From Lysinibacillus sp. 2017 (GTDB taxonomy: Bacteria; Bacillota; Bacilli; Bacillales_A; Planococcaceae): 64,000 bases of DNA. Under the pieces are notes generated by a model that worked only from the letters and a program-made list of their open reading frames with translations, made no database searches and was not told the DNA's origin. Below, piece after piece: positions 1 through 9,117 of this stretch (its first letter is position 1; every line of letters starts with the position of its first letter). A program made the translations under genes and the position numbers. The stretch is taken from positions 1,040,001 through 1,104,000 of the forward strand of contig NZ_CP029002.1 of the NCBI RefSeq assembly GCF_003073375.1, read 5' to 3'.

Positions 1-78
1 CCTGTATTTATACTGTATATGTACAGTGTATACAGTTAAGGATGAGTTGTCTACTAAAAATTCGGAAAATTCAATTTC

Positions 79-106
79 ACATGGGGAAGTTTAGATGCAT
101 ATAGTA
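79..106 (+). promoter_or_regulatory. Candidate sigma-K promoter for ymxH-dpaA-dpaB
   Basis: An AC dinucleotide at 79-80 is followed after 17 bases by CATATAGTA at 98-106, which fits the sigma-K -10 consensus CATANNNTA. The expected start point lies just before the ribosome binding site of the first gene. Sigma-K (mother cell) control of dipicolinate synthase is established in Bacillus subtilis. Assigning this site to it is inference from sequence. Confidence 0.55.
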
Positions 107-136
107 TTGATGAGCCTATTTAAAAGGAGGTTAGGA

Positions 137-403
137 ATGCTGTTATCAGAGCTTGCAGAAAAGGAATTAATTGAAATGGAAAAAGGGGTACGTTATGGCT
201 TTTTAGCGGAGACCGAATGTATTTTTGATCCAAAGACCGGTAAAATTCTAGGATTCGAAATGCCTGCGCAAATGGTGAAAATGCCGTTTCAAAGAAAGAA
301 AGCAGGTATGGTGAAATATATTCCGTGGGAAGAAATTTTGCTCATTGGTGAAGACCGTATTTTATTTCAAAAAACAACAACAACGATGCAAAATACATTA
401 TGA
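137..403 (+). CDS. ymxH: YlmC/YmxH family sporulation protein (PRC-barrel)
   Basis: Small soluble protein of 88 residues belonging to the YlmC/YmxH PRC-barrel family found in spore formers; its biochemical role is not established. The ATG at 137 is preferred over the upstream in-frame ATG at 95 because a strong Shine-Dalgarno (AAAGGAGG, 123-130) sits seven bases before it and a sigma-K-like promoter overlaps the earlier ATG. It overlaps dpaA by four bases (ATGA), so the two are translationally coupled. The order ymxH-dpaA-dpaB matches B. subtilis ymxH-spoVFA-spoVFB, which supports the name. Confidence 0.85.
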   Translation: MLLSELAEKELIEMEKGVRYGFLAETECIFDPKTGKILGFEMPAQMVKMPFQRKKAGMVKYIPWEEILLIGEDRILFQKTTTTMQNTL

Positions 404-1176
404 GTGAACGCTTTTTAATTATAGGTGAAGATGAGCGCATGAAGTTTTTAGCGAAAGAATTATCGAATGTTTATCCAAATGTCTATTATAAAAAAACAAA
501 CACTTGGGATGAAGCGTTGAATAAGGTTGTATTAGAGTTTCATCCAACGAAGATTGTCTTACCGATTCATCCGCTTGCCATTGAAGTGGATGAGTTACTT
601 GGCATTCGGCACGCAGAAATTTATGCAGGTCGTCTAAATGACAAGTGGGCACAACAATTGCAGCACATAAAGCAATATGATTATTTACAAGACGAACTAT
701 TTATTTGGAAAAATGCGGCACTAACTGCTGAAGGGTTACTCGCACATTTATATAAAGAACGTGTAAGTGTTCAACACAAAAAAATAATCATTACCGGTTT
801 TGGGCGTGTTAGTAAAATGCTCGCATTATTTTTAAGTCGCTTGCGAGCAAACGTACAAATTGCTGTTAGATCAGAAGCCCAAAACGCGGAGGCTATCGCA
901 TATGGATATGACGGAATTATTATAAATGAAGCGACTGTTCATGATGCAGATTTATTGATTAATACCATTCCAACGCCTTGGCTGACAAAAGAATTTTTAT
1001 CTTGGAGCACTTGTCCGATTTATGATGTGGCTTCAGCTCCAGGCTGTTTAAAAGATGTTGTACTTTCACAATATGAACTTTTGCCAGCATTACCTGGGAA
1101 ATACTTTCCACAGGCAGCAGCAAAGATTTTATTTGAAACGATTGTTGCGTTAGGGAAGGATGATGACAATACTTGA
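400..1176 (+). CDS. dpaA: Dipicolinate synthase subunit A
   Basis: Subunit A of the enzyme that makes dipicolinic acid from the dihydrodipicolinate branch of lysine synthesis, in the mother cell, for loading into the spore core. The protein (258 residues) has a Rossmann nucleotide-binding loop GFGRV at about 133-137 and a C-terminal stretch with LPALPGKYFPQAAA, similar to the SpoVFA ending. It is shorter than the roughly 297-residue B. subtilis protein, mainly in the N-terminal half. The start overlaps the ymxH stop, and the gene runs into dpaB with a 17-base overlap. Assignment is strong because dpaB follows and is unmistakable. Confidence 0.9.
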   Translation: MSERFLIIGEDERMKFLAKELSNVYPNVYYKKTNTWDEALNKVVLEFHPTKIVLPIHPLAIEVDELLGIRHAEIYAGRLNDKWAQQLQHIKQYDYLQDELFIWKNAALTAEGLLAHLYKERVSVQHKKIIITGFGRVSKMLALFLSRLRANVQIAVRSEAQNAEAIAYGYDGIIINEATVHDADLLINTIPTPWLTKEFLSWSTCPIYDVASAPGCLKDVVLSQYELLPALPGKYFPQAAAKILFETIVALGKDDDNT

Positions 1177-1759
1177 AGGAAAACGAATAGGTTTAGGCAT
1201 TACCGCATCGCATTGTACGTATGAGGATGTCGTCCCAAAAATTGCAAGTTTTCGAGAGGCTGGTGCGACAGTTGTACCAATTATTACACCTTCAGTACTC
1301 CACGCTGCAACGAGGTTCGGTACAGGGGAAGAATGGATAGAGAAAATTGAACAATTATCAGGTGAAAAGGTTGTTAGCTCAATCGTCGAAGCGGAGCCAT
1401 TCGGACCGAAAAATCCACTTGATTGCATGGTTATTGCACCGATGACTGGAAACTCCATTAGTAAGTTTGCGAATGCTGCAACGGATAGCCCAGTTCTTAT
1501 GGCGGCAAAGGCAACATTACGTAATGGTTCACCTGTTGTATTAGGTATTTCTACAAATGATGCACTCGGTTTGAATGGTATGAACATCATGAAATTACTC
1601 AACGCAAAAAATGTATATTTTATACCGTTTGGTCAAGATGATCCCATAAAAAAACCAACATCACTAATTTCGGATTTCACGAAAATGCTCGAAACGGTAT
1701 CATTTGCGCTCGCTCATAAAAAACAACTACAACCGATATTTATACAATATTTTAAATAA
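1160..1759 (+). CDS. dpaB: Dipicolinate synthase subunit B
   Basis: Flavoprotein-like subunit B of dipicolinate synthase, about 199 residues, the usual length. The N-terminus GKRIGLGITASHCTYE and the segments PLDCMVIAPMTGNS and LGISTNDALGLNG are the conserved flavoprotein/SpoVFB signature. Two adjacent ATGs (1160 and 1163) follow a GGGAAGG ribosome binding site inside the dpaA end; either could be used. It acts with DpaA in the mother cell, and expression probably depends on the sigma-K promoter before ymxH. No hairpin terminator is visible in the short gap to asd. Confidence 0.93.
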   Translation: MMTILEGKRIGLGITASHCTYEDVVPKIASFREAGATVVPIITPSVLHAATRFGTGEEWIEKIEQLSGEKVVSSIVEAEPFGPKNPLDCMVIAPMTGNSISKFANAATDSPVLMAAKATLRNGSPVVLGISTNDALGLNGMNIMKLLNAKNVYFIPFGQDDPIKKPTSLISDFTKMLETVSFALAHKKQLQPIFIQYFK

Positions 1760-1787
1760 TCAAATAATCTAACACATTTAAAAAAAA

Positions 1788-1816
1788 TTGTGATACAATA
1801 TCCAACATTATATACA
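1788..1816 (+). promoter_or_regulatory. Sigma-A type promoter for asd
   Basis: TTGTGA at 1788-1793 and TATACA at 1811-1816 are separated by 17 bases. This gives vegetative transcription to asd-dapA independently of the sporulation promoter. The gap is too short (85 bases) to hold a lysine riboswitch. Confidence 0.6.
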
Positions 1817-1844
1817 TAACAGATTACTTTAGGAGAGATGAAAA

Positions 1845-2885
1845 ATGACAAAACAATTGAATGTTGCAGTAGTAGGAGCAACAGGAGCAGTAGGATCAAA
1901 AATAATGGAGAAATTAGTAGAACGTAAATTTCCTATTGCCTCAATCAAATTTTTAGCATCGGCACGTTCAGCAGGAAATCCGATAGAATTCAATGGGAAA
2001 ACATATACAATCGAAGAAGCAACGCCAGAAAGTTTCGAAGGTGTAGACATTGCATTATTCTCAGCAGGTGGCTCTGTCTCAGCAGCATTAGCACCAGAAG
2101 CTGCAAAACGTGGGGCAGTTGTTATTGATAACACAAGCCATTTCCGCATGGACCCTGAAGTACCACTCGTTGTACCAGAAGTAAATCGACACGCATTAAA
2201 GGTTATTCCAAAAGGGATTATCGCTAACCCCAACTGTTCAACGATTCAAATGGTCGCTGCATTGCAACCGATTCGTGAAAAGTTTGGCTTAACAAAAATT
2301 GTCGTATCAACTTATCAAGCGGTATCAGGTTCAGGTATTGCGGCAATCAATGAATTACGTGAGCAAAGCACGCAGTGGGAGCAAGGTAAAAATGTGGAAG
2401 CAAACGTATTACCAGTTAAATCTGACGCTAAGCATTTCCCTATTGCACGTAACGTCATTCCACAAATTGATAAGTTCACAGACAATGGATTTACATATGA
2501 AGAAATGAAAATGATTAATGAAACGAAAAAAATTATGGAAGCACCTGACATGAACGTTGCAGCAACATGTGTACGTGTACCCGTTGTATCAGGCCATTCA
2601 GAATCTGTATATATCGAACTAGAACAAGAAGCCACAGTTCAAGCTATTTTCGATGTATTAAAAGACGCACCAAGCATTGTTTTACAAGATGATATTACAC
2701 AACAAATTTATCCTATGCCAATTTTTGCTGAAAATGAGGATCCGACATTTGTAGGCCGTATTCGCCAAGATTTAGATAACAAAAAAGGTTTCCACTTATG
2801 GATTGTTTCAGATAATTTATTAAAGGGAGCTGCACTTAACTCCATTCAAATCGCAGAAGCAATGTTAGAGGATAACCTACTATAA
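1845..2885 (+). CDS. asd: Aspartate-semialdehyde dehydrogenase
   Basis: NADPH-dependent reduction of aspartyl phosphate to L-aspartate semialdehyde, the branch point to lysine, diaminopimelate, dipicolinate, threonine and methionine. The 346-residue length is typical. The N-terminal nucleotide loop GATGAVGS lies at about 11-18, and the catalytic cysteine is in NPNCSTIQ (Cys131). Ribosome binding site AGGAGA precedes ATG 1845, and dapA follows after 14 bases, so the two are co-transcribed. The usual Bacillus aspartokinase gene dapG between asd and dapA is absent here. Aspartate semialdehyde is also the expected substrate of the EctB-like enzyme at 45.5 kb. Confidence 0.96.
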   Translation: MTKQLNVAVVGATGAVGSKIMEKLVERKFPIASIKFLASARSAGNPIEFNGKTYTIEEATPESFEGVDIALFSAGGSVSAALAPEAAKRGAVVIDNTSHFRMDPEVPLVVPEVNRHALKVIPKGIIANPNCSTIQMVAALQPIREKFGLTKIVVSTYQAVSGSGIAAINELREQSTQWEQGKNVEANVLPVKSDAKHFPIARNVIPQIDKFTDNGFTYEEMKMINETKKIMEAPDMNVAATCVRVPVVSGHSESVYIELEQEATVQAIFDVLKDAPSIVLQDDITQQIYPMPIFAENEDPTFVGRIRQDLDNKKGFHLWIVSDNLLKGAALNSIQIAEAMLEDNLL

Positions 2886-2899
2886 GAGGAGATGTATTC

Positions 2900-3811
2900 A
2901 TGGATTTCGGACGTATTGGGACAGCGATGATTACACCGTTTAAAAAAGACGGTACGATTAATTATCCTGAGTTAGAAAGAATTATTAACCATTTAATCGA
3001 TAACGGAACGGATGCGATTGTAGCGTGTGGGACGACATCAGAAAACCCAACGATGTCAACGGAGGAAAAAATTGAAGTTGTTCGTTTTACCGTCGAAAAA
3101 GTGGCAGGTCGTGTACCGGTTATCGCGGGTACAGGAGATAATGAAACAGCTTATTCCATTGCCATGACACATAAGGCTGAAGAAAACGGCGCAGATGGCA
3201 TTATGCTAGTAACACCGTATTATAATAAGCCAAACCAACGTGGAATGTATGCCCACTTTGAAACGATTGCAAAAGAAACTTCATTACCCGTTATGCTTTA
3301 TAATGTACCAGGTCGTACGGGAGCAAATATTTTAGCGGAAACGACCATTAAAATTAGTCGAGATGTTGAAAATATTACATGCATTAAAGAAGCGAGCGGT
3401 AATTTAGATCAAATGGGAGACATTATCGAAAATGTTGCATCCGACTTTTATGTATATTCAGGTGATGATGGGTTAACATTACCACTGCTTGCAATAGGGG
3501 GTCGCGGTATTATTTCGGTTGCCTCGCACGTTGTCGGCAAAGACATGCAACAAATGGTTCGTGCATTTGAAGAAGGACGTCATCAAGAAGCTGCTCAAAT
3601 TCACCGAGCGCTATTACCACTTGTTCGTGCTCTGTTTGCACAGCCAAACCCATCGCCAGTTAAGTACGCGATGACAAAACTAGGATTTGATACATTAGAT
3701 GTGCGTATGCCAATGATGGAAATGTTGCCAGAAGAAAAGCAAGCATTCGATAACATTTGGGATACGTATCAAGCAAAAGCTGAAAAATTCCGTGCCTTAC
3801 AAAATAGTTAA
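2900..3811 (+). CDS. dapA: 4-hydroxy-tetrahydrodipicolinate synthase
   Basis: Condenses pyruvate with aspartate semialdehyde, the first committed step to diaminopimelate, lysine and dipicolinate. The 303-residue protein has the Schiff-base lysine in CIKEAS (Lys163), the catalytic tyrosine in YNVPGRTG (Tyr134) and the YYNKPNQ segment. The usual GTTGESPT loop reads GTTSENPT here, a modest variant. Ribosome binding site AGAGGAG precedes the ATG. It is the last gene of the asd operon; a hairpin terminator follows. Confidence 0.95.
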   Translation: MDFGRIGTAMITPFKKDGTINYPELERIINHLIDNGTDAIVACGTTSENPTMSTEEKIEVVRFTVEKVAGRVPVIAGTGDNETAYSIAMTHKAEENGADGIMLVTPYYNKPNQRGMYAHFETIAKETSLPVMLYNVPGRTGANILAETTIKISRDVENITCIKEASGNLDQMGDIIENVASDFYVYSGDDGLTLPLLAIGGRGIISVASHVVGKDMQQMVRAFEEGRHQEAAQIHRALLPLVRALFAQPNPSPVKYAMTKLGFDTLDVRMPMMEMLPEEKQAFDNIWDTYQAKAEKFRALQNS

Positions 3812-3817
3812 AGATAT

Positions 3818-3858
3818 GACGGCCACCATCTATAAACCTTGGTGGTCGTTTTATTTTA
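3818..3858 (+). terminator. Intrinsic terminator after dapA
   Basis: Stem GACGGCCACC / GGTGGTCGTT with one G-U pair, followed by a T-rich run. Confidence 0.8.
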
Positions 3859-3936
3859 TATCGGTTCATAGAACAATAAAATTTTGTTGAATCCAAATGG
3901 TATTTTTTGATTCAGCTAGAAAATCACTTTTTTTAT

Positions 3937-3965
3937 TTGTACTAAATCCATTCTCCCCGTATAAT
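3937..3965 (+). promoter_or_regulatory. Sigma-A promoter for rnjB
   Basis: TTGTAC (3937-3942), a 17-base spacer and a perfect TATAAT (3960-3965), placed 45 bases before the chosen GTG start. Confidence 0.7.
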
Positions 3966-4010
3966 GAAATTTAAGTGGTTGCTGTTCGGAACATTTTAGG
4001 AGGAAACAAA

Positions 4011-5678
4011 GTGACAAAGACAAAAAATGAATTAATCCGTGTCATTCCGTTAGGCGGAGTTGGCGAAATCGGAAAATCAATGTATGTAATTGAAATTGAT
4101 GAAGAGCTGTTCGTAGTGGACAGTGGGTTGATGTTCCCAGAGGACGAAATGCTAGGAATTGATATCGTCATCCCTGATATTACGTATTTAGAAGAAAATA
4201 AAGATCGTGTAAAAGGGATTTTCTTAACTCACGGACATGAAGATGCGATTGGCTCAATTGCGTACGTGTTAAAGAAAATTAAAGCACCCGTTTACGGTTC
4301 AAAATTGACAATTGCTTTAGCAAAAGAACATTTGAAAGAATTACCTGCACCATACCAAGTGAAATTCTTCGAAGTAACAAACAACAGTCGTATGAATTTC
4401 AACTCAACGTATGTGACGTTCTTCCATACAACACATAGTATTCCAGATTCTTTAGGAATTGTGTTCCATACATCAGAAGGTGCGATTGTTCATACAGGTG
4501 AATTCAAGTTCGATCAATCTGCTACAGGTAAGTTCAAACCAGATTTAGCGAAAATGGCGATGCTTGGTGAAGAAGGCGTATTTATGCTGTTATCGGAATC
4601 AGTAGAAGCGGATCGTCCTGGTTACACAACGAGTGAATCGGTTATCGCAGAAGAATTGCAAAAAACGTTCCATTCGGCACCTGGTCGAATTATCGTAGCG
4701 CTTTATGCATCGAACTTTATTCGTATTCAACAAGTGTTCAAGCAAGCGGCTGCATCACACCGTAAAGTAGCAGTTGTAGGCAAATCATTAGAAAAAATCG
4801 TTGATATCGGTGTGAACTTAGGCTACTTAGAAGTCGACGAAGAAACTTTAGTACCAGTCAACGCAATCCATAAGTTTGCAGATGATGAAATTATTATTAT
4901 GGCAACAGGTAACAAAGGTGAACCACTTGATGCACTTGATAAAATTGTGCGTAAACACCACCGTGATGTCAAAATTAAAAATACCGATACAGTATTAATT
5001 ACATTTACACCATCTCCAAGCATGGAAGTGCAAATGTACAATACAATGAACCATTTATCAAAAGCTGGCGCGCATATTTTAACTTCTAACAAAAAAGTTC
5101 ACGTTTCAGGTCATGGTAGCGCGGAAGATTTAAAATTAATGCTAAACTTCATGAAGCCGAAGTATTTTGTGCCAATTCAAGGGGAATACCGCATGTTAAT
5201 TGCGCACTCGAAATTAGCACAACAAATAGGTTTACAAAAATCTCAAATTTTCATCGCAGATAAAGGCGATATTATCGAATACAAAAATGGTAAAATGCGC
5301 ATGACAGGTCGTGTACAAGCTGGTAACGTTTTAATCGATGGTATTGGTGTTGGTGATGTTGGTAACATCGTATTGCGTGACCGTAAACTACTTTCTCAAG
5401 ATGGTATTTTCATTGTTGTTGTTACACTTAATCGTGCACAAAAGAAAATTGCGTCAGGTCCAGAAATTTTATCACGCGGATTTGTTTATGTTCGTGAATC
5501 GGAGCAGTTAATGGAAGAAGCTTCGGTTATGGCACGTGAAGTCATCGAAAAGTATGTTGGTAAAGATACTTTTGAGTGGACAAACATTAAACAAGAAATT
5601 CGTGATACATTAAATCAATATTTATTCCAAAAAACGAAGCGCCGTCCTATGATTATTCCAATCATCATGGAATACTAA
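4011..5678 (+). CDS. rnjB: Ribonuclease J (J2-like)
   Basis: Metallo-beta-lactamase/beta-CASP ribonuclease of the RNase J family, 555 residues, for mRNA turnover and rRNA maturation, normally in complex with RNase J1. The start GTG 4011 is chosen because AGGAGG (3998-4003) precedes it with correct spacing; the upstream in-frame GTG at 3975 lacks one. The metal motif reads HGHEDA (74-79): the last histidine of the canonical HxHxDH is alanine, as expected for a J2-type paralogue with weak intrinsic activity. Position between dapA and the translocase gene matches B. subtilis rnjB (ymfA). It is monocistronic, flanked by terminators. Confidence 0.9.
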   Translation: MTKTKNELIRVIPLGGVGEIGKSMYVIEIDEELFVVDSGLMFPEDEMLGIDIVIPDITYLEENKDRVKGIFLTHGHEDAIGSIAYVLKKIKAPVYGSKLTIALAKEHLKELPAPYQVKFFEVTNNSRMNFNSTYVTFFHTTHSIPDSLGIVFHTSEGAIVHTGEFKFDQSATGKFKPDLAKMAMLGEEGVFMLLSESVEADRPGYTTSESVIAEELQKTFHSAPGRIIVALYASNFIRIQQVFKQAAASHRKVAVVGKSLEKIVDIGVNLGYLEVDEETLVPVNAIHKFADDEIIIMATGNKGEPLDALDKIVRKHHRDVKIKNTDTVLITFTPSPSMEVQMYNTMNHLSKAGAHILTSNKKVHVSGHGSAEDLKLMLNFMKPKYFVPIQGEYRMLIAHSKLAQQIGLQKSQIFIADKGDIIEYKNGKMRMTGRVQAGNVLIDGIGVGDVGNIVLRDRKLLSQDGIFIVVVTLNRAQKKIASGPEILSRGFVYVRESEQLMEEASVMAREVIEKYVGKDTFEWTNIKQEIRDTLNQYLFQKTKRRPMIIPIIMEY

Positions 5679-5693
5679 GCACTTCTAAAAATG

Positions 5694-5735
5694 AGGGTTT
5701 TCTTGCCGAACGGTGTGAGAAAACCCTTTTTTTCT
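5694..5735 (+). terminator. Intrinsic terminator after rnjB
   Basis: Ten-base-pair perfect stem AGGGTTTTCT / AGAAAACCCT followed by seven or more T. Confidence 0.85.
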
Positions 5736-5821
5736 CCTTAATTAGACAAAGTGGAGCCAAAAGGCAAGTTACGTCGTCTAAAAGGATGGCAAATATTTTT
5801 AAAAAGTAGGTGAACAAGCCA

Positions 5822-8119
5822 TTGGAACGCAAAACTAAAAACATCAAAGCAAAGTCAAAACCAAAGCCAAAAACGAAGGCCAAAAATAGCCAAAAGGAGC
5901 TTCATCCACTCGCATATGAAATTATCGGGTTACTATTAATTGCTTTTGCCATTATAGAATTCCTTGAATTGGGATTTGTTGGAAAGTGGACGCATTCTAT
6001 TACATTATTCTTATTAGGAAACTTACATTTCCTTGTCCCATTATTATGCTTTTTAATAGCAGGGATGCTGATGGTACGAAGAAGGGGGGTCGCCTTTAAA
6101 AGTCGCATTGTATATGGGGTACTATTTGTTGGTGCAAGTTTAACAATTTTTAGTCATAGTATGCTATTCGAGCAACTGTATGAAACAAATTCATTAATAT
6201 CGAATTCCGTGTTAAAAGAAACATGGCGCATCTTAATTAGTAATGATGGCATTACGAACCGCAGTAATGCTCTTGGTGGCGGGATGATCGGTGGATTATT
6301 ATTTAGTATTTTACATGTGCTTTTTGATTCCGCAGGGACAAAAATTGCGGCCACCGTCTTTTTAGCCATTGGTGCTATCCTAATTACAGGAAAAGCAATG
6401 GTCCCAATTCTGTTCGATAAAATGCCAAGTTTCAAAGGGAAAATAAAACGTAAAAAACGGGTATCAAAACCGGCACCAAAAGAGCCGAAAAATAACTCTC
6501 ATCGCTATCAAGGTGAGCAACAAGAAGAAGAAGCAGCAGATGAGGAGCAAATTATTATTACTGCTGCGACACAAAACGACGCACCTATTATTTCAAATTT
6601 TGTTGAGCAAGTAAAAAATGAAAAACAAAATGAAACAAAACAGGTAGTGGAAGATACACCGATTGAAGAGTTGAATTTAGCGAAAGCAGAAACAGAACAT
6701 CAATCAGAAAAGCCGTATTTATTACCATCCATTCAATTGTTGAAAGCACCTCCTGAACATGATCAAAGTGGCGAGTTTTCAGTTATTCAATCGAATGCGA
6801 AAAAGCTAGAGCAAACATTTGCAAGCTTCGGTGTAAAAGCGAAAGTAACACAAGTACACTTAGGCCCGGCTGTCACGAAATATGAAGTTATGCCAGATAC
6901 AGGGGTAAAGGTAAGCAAGATTGTTAGTTTACAGGACGATTTAGCATTAGCTCTTGCGGCGAAAGACATTCGAATTGAAGCACCCATTCCAGGGAAATCA
7001 GCTGTCGGAATTGAAGTTCCAAATAGTGAGGTCGCTATCGTCACATTACGAGAAGTAATAGAAGCAAACGATCAATATAAGCCGGATTCCAAACTACTTG
7101 TTAGTCTAGGTCGTGACGTAACGGGACAAGCTATTTCAGCCGAATTAAATAAAATGCCTCACTTACTTGTGGCAGGGTCTACTGGTAGTGGGAAAAGTGT
7201 ATGCATTAACGATATGATCGTGTCGCTTATTATGCGTGCCAAACCATCAGAAGTACGCATGATGATGATCGATCCAAAAATGGTCGAGCTAAGTGTTTAT
7301 AATGGGATTCCACATCTATTAGCTCCAGTTGTAACGGATGCGCGTAAAGCAGCTCAAGCCTTACAAAAAGTCGTTTCTGAAATGGAACGCCGCTATGATT
7401 TATTTTCAATGACTGGTACGCGTAATATTGAAGGCTATAATGAGCATATTATGATGCACAATGAAGACGCACAGGAAAAACAGCCGAAACTCCCTTATAT
7501 TGTTGTGATTGTAGATGAATTAGCCGATTTAATGATGGTAGCTTCCCATGAAGTAGAGGATGCCATTACAAGACTAGCCCAAATGGCACGAGCTGCAGGG
7601 ATTCATTTAATTATTGCTACGCAGCGTCCATCAGTAGATGTTATTACAGGTATTATTAAAGCAAACATTCCATCGCGTATTGCTTTTGCCGTTTCATCCG
7701 CTGTCGATTCACGAACAATTCTTGATATGGGTGGGGCTGAACGACTTTTAGGGCGCGGAGATATGTTATATTTACCTGCTGGTTCTTCAAAGCCAGTTCG
7801 TGTTCAAGGGGCATTTGTAAGTGATCATGAAGTAGAGAAGGTAATAGCAAGTGTTATTGAACAACAAAAAGCACAATATGAAGAGGAAATGATTCCAACA
7901 GATGAACCTGTAGTCGATCCTTTAGATGAAACAGATGAGCTATACGAAGATGCAGTCCAACTGGTATTGGAAATGCAAACAGCGTCAGTATCGTTATTGC
8001 AACGTCGATTCCGAATTGGTTATTCACGTGCTGCACGAATCGTTGATCAAATGGAACAAAGAGGGATTGTAGGTCCACCTGAAGGCAGTAAACCTAGACA
8101 AGTTCTTAATCGATTGTAA
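5822..8119 (+). CDS. DNA translocase FtsK/SpoIIIE family
   Basis: Septal double-stranded DNA pump. About 765 residues: a lysine-rich N-terminus, four to five membrane segments in the first 190 residues, a charged low-complexity linker, then the RecA-like motor with Walker A GSTGSGKS (about residue 450) and Walker [12 protein letters not shown] (about 561), and a C-terminal winged-helix gamma domain ([19 protein letters not shown]). Length and position resemble B. subtilis SpoIIIE (787 residues). The TTG at 5822 is favoured because AGGTGA (5808-5813) acts as its ribosome binding site; the in-frame GTG at 5810 would lie inside that site. B. subtilis tepA and ylzJ, normally just upstream, are absent. 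Confidence 0.9.
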   Translation: MERKTKNIKAKSKPKPKTKAKNSQKELHPLAYEIIGLLLIAFAIIEFLELGFVGKWTHSITLFLLGNLHFLVPLLCFLIAGMLMVRRRGVAFKSRIVYGVLFVGASLTIFSHSMLFEQLYETNSLISNSVLKETWRILISNDGITNRSNALGGGMIGGLLFSILHVLFDSAGTKIAATVFLAIGAILITGKAMVPILFDKMPSFKGKIKRKKRVSKPAPKEPKNNSHRYQGEQQEEEAADEEQIIITAATQNDAPIISNFVEQVKNEKQNETKQVVEDTPIEELNLAKAETEHQSEKPYLLPSIQLLKAPPEHDQSGEFSVIQSNAKKLEQTFASFGVKAKVTQVHLGPAVTKYEVMPDTGVKVSKIVSLQDDLALALAAKDIRIEAPIPGKSAVGIEVPNSEVAIVTLREVIEANDQYKPDSKLLVSLGRDVTGQAISAELNKMPHLLVAGSTGSGKSVCINDMIVSLIMRAKPSEVRMMMIDPKMVELSVYNGIPHLLAPVVTDARKAAQALQKVVSEMERRYDLFSMTGTRNIEGYNEHIMMHNEDAQEKQPKLPYIVVIVDELADLMMVASHEVEDAITRLAQMARAAGIHLIIATQRPSVDVITGIIKANIPSRIAFAVSSAVDSRTILDMGGAERLLGRGDMLYLPAGSSKPVRVQGAFVSDHEVEKVIASVIEQQKAQYEEEMIPTDEPVVDPLDETDELYEDAVQLVLEMQTASVSLLQRRFRIGYSRAARIVDQMEQRGIVGPPEGSKPRQVLNRL

Positions 8120-8252
8120 AATTTAAATAATTCTAAATTAAATTACTATTCTGAATATATGAATTTCTATGAGTTTTTTAATAAATTCGCTCAAAATTCA
8201 CTTTTACATGACACATTTATATAAATATGTTTTCTTTTATCGCTGAAAGTGT

Positions 8253-8258
8253 TATATT
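8253..8258 (+). promoter_or_regulatory. Possible -10 element before ymfC
   Basis: TATATT at 8253-8258 in the 206-base gap between the translocase gene and the GntR gene. No good -35 is visible (TTTTCT at 17-base spacing). No clear terminator for the translocase gene is seen. Confidence 0.3.
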
Positions 8259-8286
8259 AATTCACGAATTAGTAGGAATGTTGTAC

Positions 8287-8300
8287 ATCAGATGTCTGAT
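8287..8300 (+). promoter_or_regulatory. Candidate operator palindrome before the GntR gene
   Basis: A perfect inverted repeat ATCAGA-TG-TCTGAT lies between the possible -10 element and the start codon of the GntR-family gene. GntR regulators bind short palindromes and often repress their own operon, so autoregulation is plausible. Binding is inferred. Confidence 0.4.
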
Positions 8301-8325
8301 CTCTATGTAATGGTGGTGATACTTA

Positions 8326-9054
8326 ATGTCAATTAAAGCGGATCATCGTCATTTATACCTACAAGTGATTGATAGATTAAAATCAGATATTGATAAAGGT
8401 ATCTATCGTGAGAACGAAAAATTACCATCTGAATTTGAACTTTCAAAAACACTTGGTGTAAGTCGTGCAACACTACGTGAGGCACTTCGACTATTAGAAG
8501 AGGAAAATATTATCGTCCGTCGTCATGGAGTCGGTACCTTCGTTAATCCAAAACCAGTATTTACATCTGGAATTGAGCAATTATCGAGTGTATCATCTAT
8601 GATTGAAAATGCTGGTATGCATCCTGGCTCAATTTTCATTAGTGCAAAGGAAGAAAAAGCTACGGAAGATGATGTGGAACGATTCCAAACTGACATTGAT
8701 GACAATATCGTCATGATTGAACGTGTAAGAACAGCAGATAATGAGCCGGTTGTTTACTGTGTAGACAAAGTACCGGCGAATCTTTTGCCAAACGAATTTA
8801 TAAGCAAACAAAATGTTTCAATTTTTTCAGCATTAGAGCAAACAGGCAATATTCGTGTCGCTTATGCAATCACTTATATTGATCCAATTGGATTCCACGA
8901 AGAAGTTTCACCAATCCTAAAATGTGGACCCGAAACAGCTTTACTTGTTTTGAAACAGCTACACTATGACGAAAATGATCGTGTAGTACTTTACTCGAAA
9001 AACTACTTTAGAGCTGACAAGTTCAGCTTTCATGTAGTACGAAAACGGGTGTAG
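8326..9054 (+). CDS. ymfC: GntR-family transcriptional regulator (YmfC-like)
   Basis: 242-residue HutC-type regulator. The N-terminal winged helix-turn-helix ([28 protein letters not shown]-type segment, about residues 32-60) is followed by a UTRA ligand-binding domain. Length and position match B. subtilis YmfC. It is directly followed, with no terminator and a 63-base gap, by the nucleoside-uptake lipoprotein gene. It therefore probably controls that transporter in response to a nucleoside-related or sugar ligand; this is inference. A palindrome just upstream is a candidate binding site. Confidence 0.85.
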   Translation: MSIKADHRHLYLQVIDRLKSDIDKGIYRENEKLPSEFELSKTLGVSRATLREALRLLEEENIIVRRHGVGTFVNPKPVFTSGIEQLSSVSSMIENAGMHPGSIFISAKEEKATEDDVERFQTDIDDNIVMIERVRTADNEPVVYCVDKVPANLLPNEFISKQNVSIFSALEQTGNIRVAYAITYIDPIGFHEEVSPILKCGPETALLVLKQLHYDENDRVVLYSKNYFRADKFSFHVVRKRV

Positions 9055-9117
9055 AACAAATAATTTCTATTATTTTAATTCCTGCTAATCACAATTACCT
9101 TTGAGGGGGACTCATTA

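Noticed and set aside
1-36. Imperfect inverted repeat around ACTGTA-TATG-TACAGT at the window start
   Set aside because: A possible hairpin or operator of the preceding gene, but it is at the edge and without context, so no function is claimed.
1150-1602. 150-codon open frame opposite dpaB
   Set aside because: Antisense of a well-conserved gene; no promoter or independent support.
1760-1844. Lysine riboswitch upstream of asd
   Set aside because: The gap is 85 bases, much shorter than an L-box, and contains a plain promoter instead.
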